Positions 35,805 through 46,525 of a stretch of 64,000 bases of DNA are shown in pieces; the stretch's first letter is position 1; each line of letters opens with the position of its first letter. The notes under the pieces were generated by a model. It ran no database searches. It had not been told where the DNA came from and saw only the letters and a list, made by a program, of their open reading frames with translations. Source of the stretch: Dioscorea cayenensis subsp. rotundata (lineage: Eukaryota > Streptophyta > Magnoliopsida > Dioscoreales > Dioscoreaceae). The translations under genes were made by a program, and so were the position numbers. The stretch lies in NCBI RefSeq assembly GCF_009730915.1, contig NC_052481.1:10740146-10804145 (forward strand). The letters run 5' to 3'.

Positions 35805-37139
35805 ATGGCACCTAGGTCAAAGGAGCAACCAGAGAAACGGCCGCAGGAGTAATCCTCCAAGTCCGAGGGCCTGAGTTTCGCTATTCCCGAGCATCAGGCT
35901 CATTTTGTACGTCTATCGAGACTTCAGTTCGGACAGACTTAGTATCTGGACAGTAGCATACTCTGAGAGTTACAACATGAGGATGAATTTGCTGAAGAGG
36001 TCGAGGACCTTGTTTTAGTAAGGGGTGGAGTCAGTTATTGCCGACTAGAGAGCCAGCCATCCGTGAGCTCACACTGGAGGTATTGTCATCATTTTAGTTC
36101 GATCAATCATATGAGAGATTCGACAGCATGGACGTCATCCAGTTCAGAGCGTTTGGACATCACTACTGCATGAGCATCACGCAGTTCTCAGTCTCACTTA
36201 GGCTATACGAGGAGGCATTCACGGACACTGAGGAGTATTCTCAGTTACCGACTGATTATCCTGGAGCTTTAACCACTCAGAGAGCCTACCGAGTGTTGTG
36301 TGGTCAGGATCAGTACGAGCCGGGGGATGTCCAAGGCCACGTGCCTCTCCTGGCCTGCCTACCAATATTTACACGCCATTATGTGTAGGTCAGTGAATGG
36401 CCGTGGTAACAGCACAGGTGTTCTGAGTGGGCAGGAGCTTTTATATCTGTATTCGATGGTGCAACGCGTACCAATTCATGTATGGCACATCCTTGCAGAG
36501 TACATTCATCATCAGGGGCATTATGCTTGATTGGGAGTGATCTTCTCAGGCCCCTACATTACGAGACTAGTCATGGGCATGGGCCTCTTGGACGCGATTC
36601 GCGGGACTGAGAGGACAAGTACTCATGCTCCCCTGAGTCTAGAGATGATGACATTGATGGGTATGATCCGCCGAGTATGGATAGGGGTATATGCCTTGGT
36701 TCTACCCACTCCAGAGATGGCTGAGGATGAGGGTGATGATGCAGAGGGTTCTCAGCCTGCCCCCGAGCCTCAGCCAATGCCGATGGAGACTGACGCACCT
36801 CTGGCAATAGAGGACCCATCCCTGATATGTATGTTCTAACCATCTCGAGCCCATAATCATTTTGAGAGGCTCGAGGGTGCCATGGGGGTAGTACAGATAG
36901 AGATCACTGAGGCATGAGCGAAGATAGCAGAGATGCGCTTGATGCAGGCCACACAGTTCATAGAGTTCATGGCACGTTTCGATGCTTTACAGCAAATCCT
37001 TCAGAGAGATGTTGCTGAACCTTTTGTACTATGACCGCGCACCTCCCAAACGGCCCCTGCATCACCATCATTGGACCCACCAGCACCTTCTTATCCAAGA
37101 CCAGCAGTAGAGGAGCCAGAGCGTGGCGCTGACACTTGA
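35805..37139 (+). pseudogene. Element A env-like gene (Athila ORF1-type)
   Basis: Start ATG 35805, stop TGA 37137-37139 (ending GADT). Early stops occur around 35850-35970 and a frameshift near 36020. After that the motifs IQFRAFGHHYCMSITQFSVSL, EEYSQLPTDYPGAL and the RSVNGRGNSTGVLSGQELLY stretch are in place, with another frame change between 36340 and 36380. A later open piece (36531-36839) carries IFSGPYITRLVMGMGLLDAI and an acidic/proline-rich tail with repeated PEPQP-like words. It resembles the Athila ORF1/env-like family by motif order. I see no transmembrane helix, so an envelope function is not supported by the sequence alone. Confidence 0.78.
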
Positions 37140-38433
37140 CTTGCTTTTATTTCTACTTGGATTTTATTTTGGACATGTTATCCTCAGAAAGGACTTTCCT
37201 TCTGAGCTTATTTTTCATTTTGTTGTCTCGAGTTGTATTTCTTGCTCTATCTTATATATACACTCGAGTTTTGTTTTTCTTTAATTGAGCTCTACTGAAC
37301 CCCCTCGTGTATGTATGCAGATGGTCTTGTCATCATGGGAATTGAGAACTTGTCATAGACACGGCCAAGGTGCTTCAGCACTTGGCCGTATGTGCCTCAC
37401 AACCCGTTGGAACTTCACTCCCAAGGATTTAACTCCATCAAATGCAACACTAGGAGTCAGGGGAGTATTGTTTTGATTGTTTCTCCCACATTTATTCTAG
37501 ATTGATATACATTATAAGTGAGCTTGCATGTGTACATTGAGGTCAATGTACAACTTAAGTGTTAGGGGCGGGGGAGTTTCATAGTGCACATATGTTTTAT
37601 ACTATTTTGATTGATATATATGCTCACATAGCCAATGGCAGTTCACCTTAGTTGCAATGATGGTATTCTTGAGTTTAGGAGAATTTTTAACATTGAATGT
37701 TATCATGCTCTAGTTCTTGCTTGAATTTTTAGGAATTTTTGCCCGAATAACATTTTGTGCACTTCTCACTCTTCAAACTCTTTTGGAAACTCAAGTCTAA
37801 GGTTAAAGGGACCAGTTTCAGTTTTGTTTCTTGTGTTGCTTTATTATTAAAAAAATGGAAAATGGAAAAAAAAGAAAGAACAAAGTGTTTTTATCATTTA
37901 ATTGTGCTTGTTGGGTGGAAAGAGCTACCACCCATGATGTATGAAGCTACTCTCATCAGTCGGATACTAGCTACGCCCTATTGAGAGAAAGAGCTATCTC
38001 ATGGGATGTGTGAAAGCTACCACCCCGGTAGAAAGAGCTACCACCTCGAAAGTGTGAAAGCCATCTTAGCGGCCGCTTTGGAAAGGGCTACCTTAGAGGA
38101 TGTGTGAAGCTACTACCCTTTTTGAAATGTTTGGTACTCTTTGTAGATAAATAAGTCCCTTATACCTAGAACTTTGAGGAGTATACTTTGGGTTGACTTG
38201 AGTGAGTTCACACTTACACAATTTCGGGTTTGTTGTCCTTTTTAATTCAAGTTTTTAGCTAGAGCATTGATTCTTTCATATTTAGTGTTGAAAATTTCCT
38301 TTACTATTAGAATGCTTTCTTTACATGCTTTGGTGAACCTAAGGACAAACACTTCCAATAGTCCCTTCAATCTATGCAAACAATTTTTTAACTTTTGCTC
38401 GAGGACAAGCAAAAGCTTAAGTGTGGGGGAGTT
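37140..38433 (+). other. Element A 3' non-coding region
   Basis: It holds, in order: the ACACGGCCAAG hairpin (37359-37393, stem of about 15 bp with one bulge), the TGTACATTG hairpin (37531-37552, 9-bp perfect stem, 4-nt loop), a second polypurine-type tract (37557-37579), a ~25-bp repeat array with GAAAGAGCTACC words (37917-38115), and the 3' polypurine tract (38419-38433, AAGTGTGGGGGAGTT) touching the LTR. Confidence 0.82.
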
Positions 38434-40276
38434 TGATAAGTGCTTGTGTGATAACATTGCGAAGCATTCTTTCCTTATGATAAGCATTACTTTTGTCAAG
38501 TTTTAGTGCTATTACGTGTGTATTTATGTACTTTCATGCAGGTTGGGTTGTGAGGCAAATTATTTGCGAATGAAGCCATTGTAGATCGTTTTACGCATTA
38601 TTTGGAGGAGATCTAGAGAAGGCTCAAACGCGGAGACATGAGTCAGGTTTAGAATGATAGAATGTATGCCAACCTCCATGTATTCGAGCTAAGGCAATGA
38701 TTCAGAGGGGCACGAAGGCAGTTACATACTAGTATTCAGGCTTGTGTATATTTAGCAAGATCTCCACCAACATGACCATTTATTGAAGAACCAAGATGAT
38801 CTACGACGTGAACATGTGCCCGTTTATGTTATCTCAATGAAAGCATGGATTCAGGAGTATTTCGGGCCGTTACTGTAGCAGGGCACTGTATGAATCAGTG
38901 TATAAAATCATTGTAGCAGGTATTGTTCACAGCCGGCCGAAGAACGAGCAAAACAGAGGAGCCACACTGGCGTGTGGAAATTCCACACATCCGTGCATTA
39001 ATTCCACAGACCCGTGTCGAATATCCACAAGGGCATGTGGAATCCCGATTCCAGCCCTATTTAAGGCCGATTTCAACCTCGATTTCAACATTTTTTTCTC
39101 CATCTTTTCCTCAACTTGAGAGAGGGTTGTGGCTAGGGTTTTGCGAGGTATTGGCTAGGGATTTGGAGAGTTTGGTAAGGGAGCCGCCGTCGGATTGATT
39201 CGGCGAGGCGTATCTTATACCAGACAAGGGGATCTTGCGACGAGTAGATGACTCTCCACAAGACCATCGCCACGACTATCGAGGGGGTTTTTCTATGGAT
39301 TGCTTTCTTTTACATTTGATTTCATTATCATTTGTATTGTGCTCCATGGAGAGCTAAACCCCTAGTGGGTACTTGGGTATTAGTGAACCCTAGGATGTAT
39401 TAGTTTCATTGAATCTTTTTATTATGCTTTCAATTAATTAATGTTATTGTCAGTTCCAATCTTGAATGTTTAATTATTTAAATACTCCCTTAGAGTGACA
39501 CTAGGGTTGAGAGTTCATGTGGTAACCCTTGTGAGTGGGTGACACACCACGAGAGTGTGACAAAGCTTGATTGGAGAGGGTTGAGAGGGTGAGTCGAAAG
39601 GTACAAGAGCGTCCCCTTTCCCCTCTGGTGTGATCGATTCTACCTGCGTTCTTTGAATTCTTTGCGGCCATCATAGAGTGAATGAGCTAAGGGATGACCC
39701 TCCGTTGGGGCTTAGCTGCGAGTGCAACGTAGTGAAGCATTGAGGTGATTTTAGTATCTAGGGCTTAATTGTGGTTAGGGACCTTTCTTCTGGACCAAGG
39801 GTTAGGTCTACAATTAGGAAGAGATTTATCACTTCGAGTCCCTAGAGCTTAATGCAATCCTTCTTACGAATGCGAGGTTGAGAGGTTGTTCAACCTCTCC
39901 TCCTGGACATGTAGAGGATTAGGCTTGGTTAACCCTAGATTCGGGGCCATGCATTAAAGGATGTACCTGACTCACCATTGCATTAGTTAGGAAGCATAAT
40001 AGAGAGTTCTTGCACTTGAAACGATTTTTCTAGGTGAATCAATACCCGGGTACCCCATCTTTATCGATTGCCTTACCTTCTACTTTACTTTTGCTCTCTT
40101 TTGGGTTGCTTTACTTTTGAGAATTGAATCTTATCACACATATCACTATTCATCTTTCATATAGTTAAGAAGCAAATTAAGTATTTTTATTCCCTTTTCC
40201 CTGTGGATACGATACCCAACTCACCTGGGATTTATTACTTCGACAACTCCATGCACTTACGGGGGGAGCCTTGTCG
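38434..40276 (+). mobile_element. Element A 3' LTR
   Basis: 1843 bp. It pairs with 30018-31891 but lacks about 37 bp near 39172 that are present in the 5' copy, and ends GCCTTGTCG where A is expected. CTATTTAA at 39058-39065. Confidence 0.92.
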
Positions 40277-40281
40277 GCCAT
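40277..40281. repeat. Target site duplication GCCAT (right) of element A
   Basis: Pairs with 30013-30017. Confidence 0.9.
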
Positions 40282-41696
40282 CAAACAAAGAAATTAATAA
40301 TTTCTTTCCCGAGGAGCACTTGTATTAAGTCCAGCGTTCAGCATCTAAGGACACTCGAGGTTTGCGGATTTTACAAACTACTTATTAGGTAAAGTTCTTA
40401 AGCAGGGCCTCACCTTCCAACAAAAGAAGAAGTTCTTCAATGATCTAAACAATTACCTTTGGGACAATCCATTCCTATTCCATATTTGTCCAGATCATGT
40501 GGTACAAAGATGGGTATCAAGGAAAGAAGGGTGGGACATCCTTGCACATTGTCACTCGGGACCGATAGGGGGGCATTATGCTTCAAGTAGAACTGCTGAA
40601 AAAGCCTTAGCTGCCGGATTTTATTGGCCTACTTTGTTTTAGGATGCACATCATTTTTTCCTTCAATGCGACAATTGTAAAAGAGCCAGAAATCTTTGAC
40701 AACGGGATGAAATGCCTCAGAATTCGATACAATTTTGCTAGGTATTTGATGTATAGGGTATTGATTTCATAAGACCATTTTCGAAATCCAACGGCAATTA
40801 ATATATTCTGGTGGCTATTGATTATTCACTCGATTTGGGACCCCATAAATTATCATCAATGATCGAGAAACTCATTTTTGTAACACTCAACTTCAAAAAG
40901 TATTAAAGCGCTATGGAGTGCATCATCTCCTTGCTATCCCCTACCATCCGCAGACAAGTGGTCAAGTGGAAGACACAAATAGAGAGCTTAGGAGAATCTT
41001 GACAAAGTTAGTGGATCAAGGAAAGTGGGATTAGTCAGAATGCTTAGATGACACACTTTGGGCTCATCGAATAGCATATAAAACCCCGATAGGGACCACT
41101 CCCTATAAGTTGTTGTACGGTAAGTCTTGTCATTTTCCTGTGGAGCTTGAGTATAAAGCCTATTGGGCTATGAAAGCAATTAACTTTGACTTGAATAAAG
41201 CGGCGGAACAAAGAATACTTCATCTCAACGAGTTGAGTGAATGGAGGTTGAAGCATATGACAATGATAGGATTTACAAGGTGAGAATTCCGAAGTGGCAT
41301 TACAATCATATCAACATTCTGAAAGAGTTAAAAGAAGGTGATCAAGTTATATTGTTCAATTCTCGGCTACGGCTATTTTCAGAGAAGCTCAAGTCTCGGT
41401 GGTTTGGGCCATATATTGTAACCGAAGTATCACCACATTGTGCTGTTGAAATTACTTCCCTGAAGAAGGGTACGTTTAAGGTGAATGAACACAGGCCTAA
41501 ACCGTACTTTGGTGTAGAGGCTAGTAATGATGATGCGGAAATAATCTTTCTCCGTGAGCCCCATGAGATAAGGTCTGGTACATCAAACTTAGTGACATTA
41601 AACAAGCCTTTTTTGGGAGGCAACTCAAGTCTTTACTGTTTTTCTAGCTTTAGTTTAGTACTTACATTAATAAAAGCTTTAGTGTTGGTGTCTTAA
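40282..41696 (+). pseudogene. Element O integrase
   Basis: This is the continuation of the O pol gene. The zinc-binding HHCC region is recognisable at about 40545-40683 (AHCHSGPIGGHY, then GFYWPTLF, then CDNCKRARN). The first catalytic Asp lies in FDV.GIDFIRPF (40741-40780). A deletion of some 40 codons follows VAIDYS near 40830. The second Asp region is NDRETHF. PYHPQTSGQVEDTNRELRR is at about 40940-41000, where the last Glu of a DDE core is expected in the SGQVE-T-N region. The C-terminal part is open at 41241-41696 (KWHYNHINILKELKEGDQV, RWFGPYIVTEVSPHCAVEI, FKVNEHRPKPYFG) and ends with GTSNLVTLNK..LGGN. That tail is the only pol piece retained, as DNA, by the gag-PR elements. Several stops in the first half make it non-functional. 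Confidence 0.87.
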
Positions 41697-42928
41697 TTTT
41701 TACATGCCATTGCTGTGTTTTTCTCATGGATTGTTGGTGGTTTATTGTGCTTAATTATGATTGGTGAAATTTCTTGGTCGTTTGAGTGTGTTTTCCATAG
41801 TTCTCTAGTCAATTTTTCATAATATATACAGGTTCTACATGTGTATAATTTGCAGAAATTTTTAATGAAGAATTTGTAATTTTTTCTAAGTCATCCAGAG
41901 AAGACACACATCCGTGTGGAATTTTTACAAGGGCGTGTGTTTCTATTCAGAGCTCATCCCGAGAGGACACAGGGGCGTGTTAATACCCCTGTGAACATCC
42001 ATGTGACAGTCACACGCCCATGGTTGATTTTCACACGGGCGTGTGAATCTCTGCAAAGGTTTCAAACACCATCCGGAGAAGACACAGGGATGTGTGAATG
42101 CCCCTGGTAATAACCCTGTGAATGGCATACGGGCGTGGGCAATTTTCACACACTTGTGTGAAACTCTGCAGAGATTTCTCTTCCATCCCGAAAGCACACA
42201 AGGATGTGTGTCTGCCCTATGAGTACCCCTATGAGAATCCACATGCCCGTGTGGAATTTCCACAGGGGCGTGTGGAACACTTAGTTGATTTCTCGGGAGG
42301 ACAGAGCGGCCACAGGGGTGTGTGGGTGCCCCTGTGGGTCAGGCACACTGTCATGGGAAATTTCCACACGGCCATGTGGATGTGTTCAGAGGCAACTTGG
42401 GCTATCCCAAGAGCACACAAGGGCGTGTGTCTGCCCCTATGATGCTACCTGTAAAGTCATATGACCGTGTGGAATTTCCACACGCCTGTGTGGATGTATA
42501 GAACGCCAAGAGGTGTGGTCTTTCTTTAAACCTACTTGCGTCTATTCATTATTTCAATCCCAAATACTAGAGAATCACCTCTCTTCACTCTCCCGACATC
42601 TCAACATCTTTTTAAAGAAATTTGTTGAATTTCCGAGCACATTCAAGGATTTTTGTTCTCATTTAGTCGGTAAGCCTCTTTTCCTTTTTTCCTTCACCCA
42701 ATTTTTGTTGATTTTGAATAGATTTCATGTTTAATTGGTTGGTGTTTGCTTTTAGAAAGAATTTAGTATGAATTGTTGATATAATTTTGGGATTTTTGCA
42801 TCTTGGCCATGCAGTTTTCACGCCTCGTAGATACACACAAGTGTGTGGAAATCCCATATGACCATGTAGATTTCTGTAGTATTGATTACTTGAGTTTATT
42901 TGATCGATTCTTTTCAATTCTTGTAGAT
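41697..42928 (+). other. Element O spacer with palindrome array
   Basis: The clearest example of the array (about 41895-42495). Six GAATTTCC-centred palindromes begin near 41905, 42011, 42127, 42240, 42345 and 42458; five CACAGGGG/CCCCTGTG palindromes lie between them near 41966, 42083, 42195, 42310 and 42415. The period is about 110 bp. TTGTAG ends at 42926, two bases before the env-like ATG. No gene. Confidence 0.85.
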
Positions 42929-43881
42929 ATGGCCCCCTGAACGAAGAAATCGACCGACAAGCATCCCAGAGAGACTTCCCCTGAGCTGGAGCACATGGAA
43001 TTTTCCATTCTCGAGTATCATGTCTGATTCGAGCATTTATCAAAGCTCAAGTTCGGTCAGATGCGGTTCCCAGACTTGAGAGCACTTAGAGAGATCCAGC
43101 TCAAGGATGATTTGGCTGATGAGGTCGATGAGCTCCTTTTGGTGGGTAGTTGGCGTAGATTACTGTCTATTTAAGAGCAGGCCATTCGTATGCTCACACT
43201 AGAGATATTGGCATCCTTCCAGTTTGACAGAGCATACAATAGCTTGTTTAGAATTGATGCCATTCCATTTAGGGCATTCGGACAATACCATAGCATGAGT
43301 GTGACACAGTTTTCTGTCTGACTGGGACTATATAATGAGGCATTCACTGATATGAAGGTGCATGAGCAGCTGCCGACGGACTATCCCGGTAGTTCGGCAC
43401 CATATCTTATTTACAGAGCGCTTTGTGGGCAGGGCCAGTATAAGCCAGGTGTGTCCAAGGAAACGTGCCTCTCTTGCCAGCTTATAAACATATTCATGCC
43501 ATCCTTAGCAAATCAGTGGACGGCCAGGGTGACAACACTACAATGTTGGGCAGATAGGAGTTATTATATTTATACTCCATGGTGTAGAGCGAGCCGATTT
43601 ACTTGGGACATATCTTAGCCGAGTATCTAAAGCATCAACGCTAGTATGCTAGAGTGGGAGTGGTCTTCTCAAGCCCCTACATTACCAGACTCATCATCGG
43701 TATGGGTCTACAAACTGTGATGGGGGAGCCGAGAAGACGATAGTGCCATCTCCCCTCGGCTTCCAGACTATGCGTTGAATGGGGTTGATCCGTCGGTACA
43801 GGGACAGAGTTTATATGATGATCATGCCCCACCTGAGATAACTAAGAGGGAGGGTGAGGCAGCCGAGGATTCTCAGCATGA

Positions 43882-43886
43882 GCAGG
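43882..43886. repeat. Target site duplication GCAGG (left) of solo LTR S
   Basis: GCAGG recurs at 46521-46525, and env-like reading resumes after it. Confidence 0.88.
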
Positions 43887-45228
43887 TGTGGTATTTCGGT
43901 CCATTTTCAATTGTTTGTTACTTGTTTATCTTGGTCGTTTTAGTTGTTTTCTCATTTTCTTTGGTTTGGGGCATCTTGCCAAGCCTTTGATGAGGTATTT
44001 AGGATTAGAAAGTGGTTTTTAGGGTGCGCAGGTCATGCACAGCCCATGTCAGTCCCCCTAAATCTCTCAAGAGAAATCGGGCATTAAAACTTCATTATTC
44101 AGCCCTAACACGATCATGTTGAGAGCATTCTGACCGTGTCCTTTCTCAAGATCGGTGCTACAGTAAAATTGCTATAGTACTGATGCCAAATCGCCAAAGA
44201 AAATCAGTAGGATGTAGACGGTCGTGTCTAGACCATGTTGTAACTGAAAAGTCGTGCGGATGTTTTTTTAAAGCCCCTTTTGAGCCGTTTCTTCACCCAT
44301 CTTTTTCTCAAAACTTTTCCCTTCGCTCCTCTCTTCCTCTACCATTCTTATGTTTTATGTGCTGATTTTGGAGGTATTCCTGGCCTTGTTCTTGGATCAG
44401 AGTGCTTGATTATCTCTTGAATCAAGGTAAACTTCCATCATTTCCTGTTTATTCTTTGTTCCTTGAATGAGTTTAACTAGGGTTTGGTTGTGAACCCAAG
44501 GGAAAGCTTAATTCTTGTTCCTTTTCTTCTTCTACTTTGATGTTATAGCTTGAGAGGAGTAGTTGTGTTGATTTGTTTGACTTGATTTGGAGAAATTCTT
44601 GAACCATCTTCTCCCTTAATTTCGGATCTACTGTGGCACCGAACCAAAGTTGGTTTTTCTTGCTTTCCTTTTTGGTATTAAGGGTTGTGAGAGATATTTT
44701 TTGCTAGATCTTTTAGTTAGAGAGTTTAGAAAACCCTAGAAATCATAATTTTCCCATTTTGAGCATTTTCCTATATTTCAGTAGATCAAGTTGTTGATGA
44801 AGTTTTGTTATTTGTTTGGCTTGTTTAATTGCTTCTAGGAGGTGAAACTTCAAATAAGGGGAAAGAACCGGAGGAGAAGTAACACGGGAGGTTTCTAGCT
44901 CGAAAAGTTTGCGAGTGGGATTCCTTAAATCATGGACTATAAATCATGCATGCTTTTCTAATGTTTAAGTTGCATGCCTTTGAATGATAAACTCCTTATT
45001 GCTAAACCTCCTTAAAATTTTTTTATGGATTTTAGAAATCATGGTGATTTGTGATTTGGCTTGTTACATGGATATTTGCAAAGTATATATATATACATAT
45101 ATATTCTCATGGTTTGGAAAATCTATGTTTTGAAATATATGTTTCAAATTATGCATTTTTAAGAGATTTGATGCTCTTGTTATGATATCCAAAAAGGCAT
45201 GTGAAAGCTAAGTTGAAATTTTGTTTTG

Positions 45229-45259
<31 letters not shown>

Positions 45260-46520
45260 TTTATGATGAAATACTTGAAGTATATTTTTAAAAGATGCTT
45301 TTGCATGGTCTTGATAAAAAGGATTTCATTGTAAAAGTTATAGCCAAGCTATTTACTCTTGGAGTGAGATTTGAAATTGTAAATACTTGGGATCTCTTAA
45401 ATGGGAATCATGTTATCATGTTGATGTATACTGAGCCTAAGGGATGGATTATTATTTAAATATTTTGAGGGTGACATGGGAGCCAATCTCCAGTACTTAC
45501 TACAGTAAAAAGTGGATAGTTTCCATAGGCCGGCCTGTTTAGAGGTGGCATGGAAAACCATCAAACCGGTGATGCCATTTCAAGTGGGAGCATAGAGCCC
45601 TGACTTGGATATAGTTGGGTTGTTCGGAGTCACCACACAGACTTCCCAATGGCCTATGCCAAGATACGCGCATCTTGTTTGTTCCAAACCTAACCAAGGC
45701 TGCGGTTAGTGATGGAGGGTTTTTTAGGCCAATTTGGATACTACTGATTTTTGTGATTTGTTGATTTATTTGTTTCTAAGAATTTTTTCCATTTAAAGCT
45801 ATTGAAAAGAATGTGTGAAATTGGATTCGATAATTGTATGGATTTCTCGATAATTTCCAAGGGATTTCGGTTTGAATTTGATTAAGAAAGCCTATAATCT
45901 TATGTTATATTTGTTCTTTAGATTATTTTTGTTCTTATTGAGAATTGAAACATGTTTATAGTATTTTACTTTTAATTGATCATGCTTGAGCTATAGTCCC
46001 ATGTTTAACCCCTCACCGAGTAACCTAGTTACTCACCCCTTCTTTCTTCATCCCAAGTGATAGCACAGTGTAAGGATGGAGGCATGAAGTGCTTGGCAAT
46101 GGTTGCGTCTGTCTTAACATTTTGAATTGTGTATGTTGCTTATTTCTTGGCATGTATTATCAAGGATCCACTATGTGTTGTTGAACCCTATTTCATCTTT
46201 CTTTATTTAAGATACTTTGTTATGACAGTCAAATCATATTGTGTATGAGTAGTATACCTTCTACTTTGAGTTGTTCTTATTATTGTCATTATGAACTCAA
46301 TGTCATGATCATCTATGAGTCATATCTTGTATTAAATGGATGAGCATGTCTAGGAATAATTGTGTATGGTGTGCTATTAAACTATTTCATGTTGTTATAA
46401 TGGCTTTGTACAGTGAACAGGTTAGACTGATGGCGATCTAGGATTAAGGTAGGTGTTTGATCTCCCCTCGGTTATCATGGTGGTATGTCACGTGTAGGAC
46501 CTGCGGAACGGGGCGTGCCA
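43887..46520 (+). mobile_element. Solo LTR S, 2634 bp, non-Athila, probably Tekay-like
   Basis: It begins TGTGGTATTTCGG and ends GGGGCGTGCCA, with a perfect GCAGG duplication. It shares nothing with the other LTRs here. The CCCTCACCGAGTAACC-like stretch around 46010 and the GGGGCGTG end recall LTRs of plant Tekay/Del chromoviruses; that family assignment is from memory and moderate. It holds a (TTTTG)n microsatellite at about 45219-45255 and a TA-rich tract near 45087-45106. I found no coding region in it; the strand is assigned from the likely LTR end and is uncertain. Confidence 0.82.
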
Positions 46521-46525
46521 GCAGG
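46521..46525. repeat. Target site duplication GCAGG (right) of solo LTR S
   Basis: Pairs with 43882-43886. Confidence 0.88.

Larger units (their letters stand above)
30018..40276 (+). mobile_element. Element A: gag-PR-env Athila derivative with both LTRs
   Basis: 10,259 bp, with TG..CA-type ends (last base mutated to G) and a GCCAT duplication. Order: LTR, primer site, gag, protease, post-pol block, palindrome spacer, env-like gene, 3' non-coding region, polypurine tract, LTR. RT, RNase H and integrase are absent. By eye the two LTRs differ at roughly a tenth of positions over their first 240 bp, so the insertion is not recent. It sits between RNase H and integrase of element O. Confidence 0.93.

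Noticed and set aside
35805..37139. A genuine viral envelope glycoprotein
   Set aside because: Position fits, but no signal peptide, transmembrane helix or fusion-type segment is visible in any copy; only the neutral label 'env-like' is supported.
44865..46520. Possible host gene or intron-containing region between 43.9 and 46.5 kb
   Set aside because: TG..CA ends and a perfect 5-bp duplication show it is an inserted LTR; no coding pattern was found.
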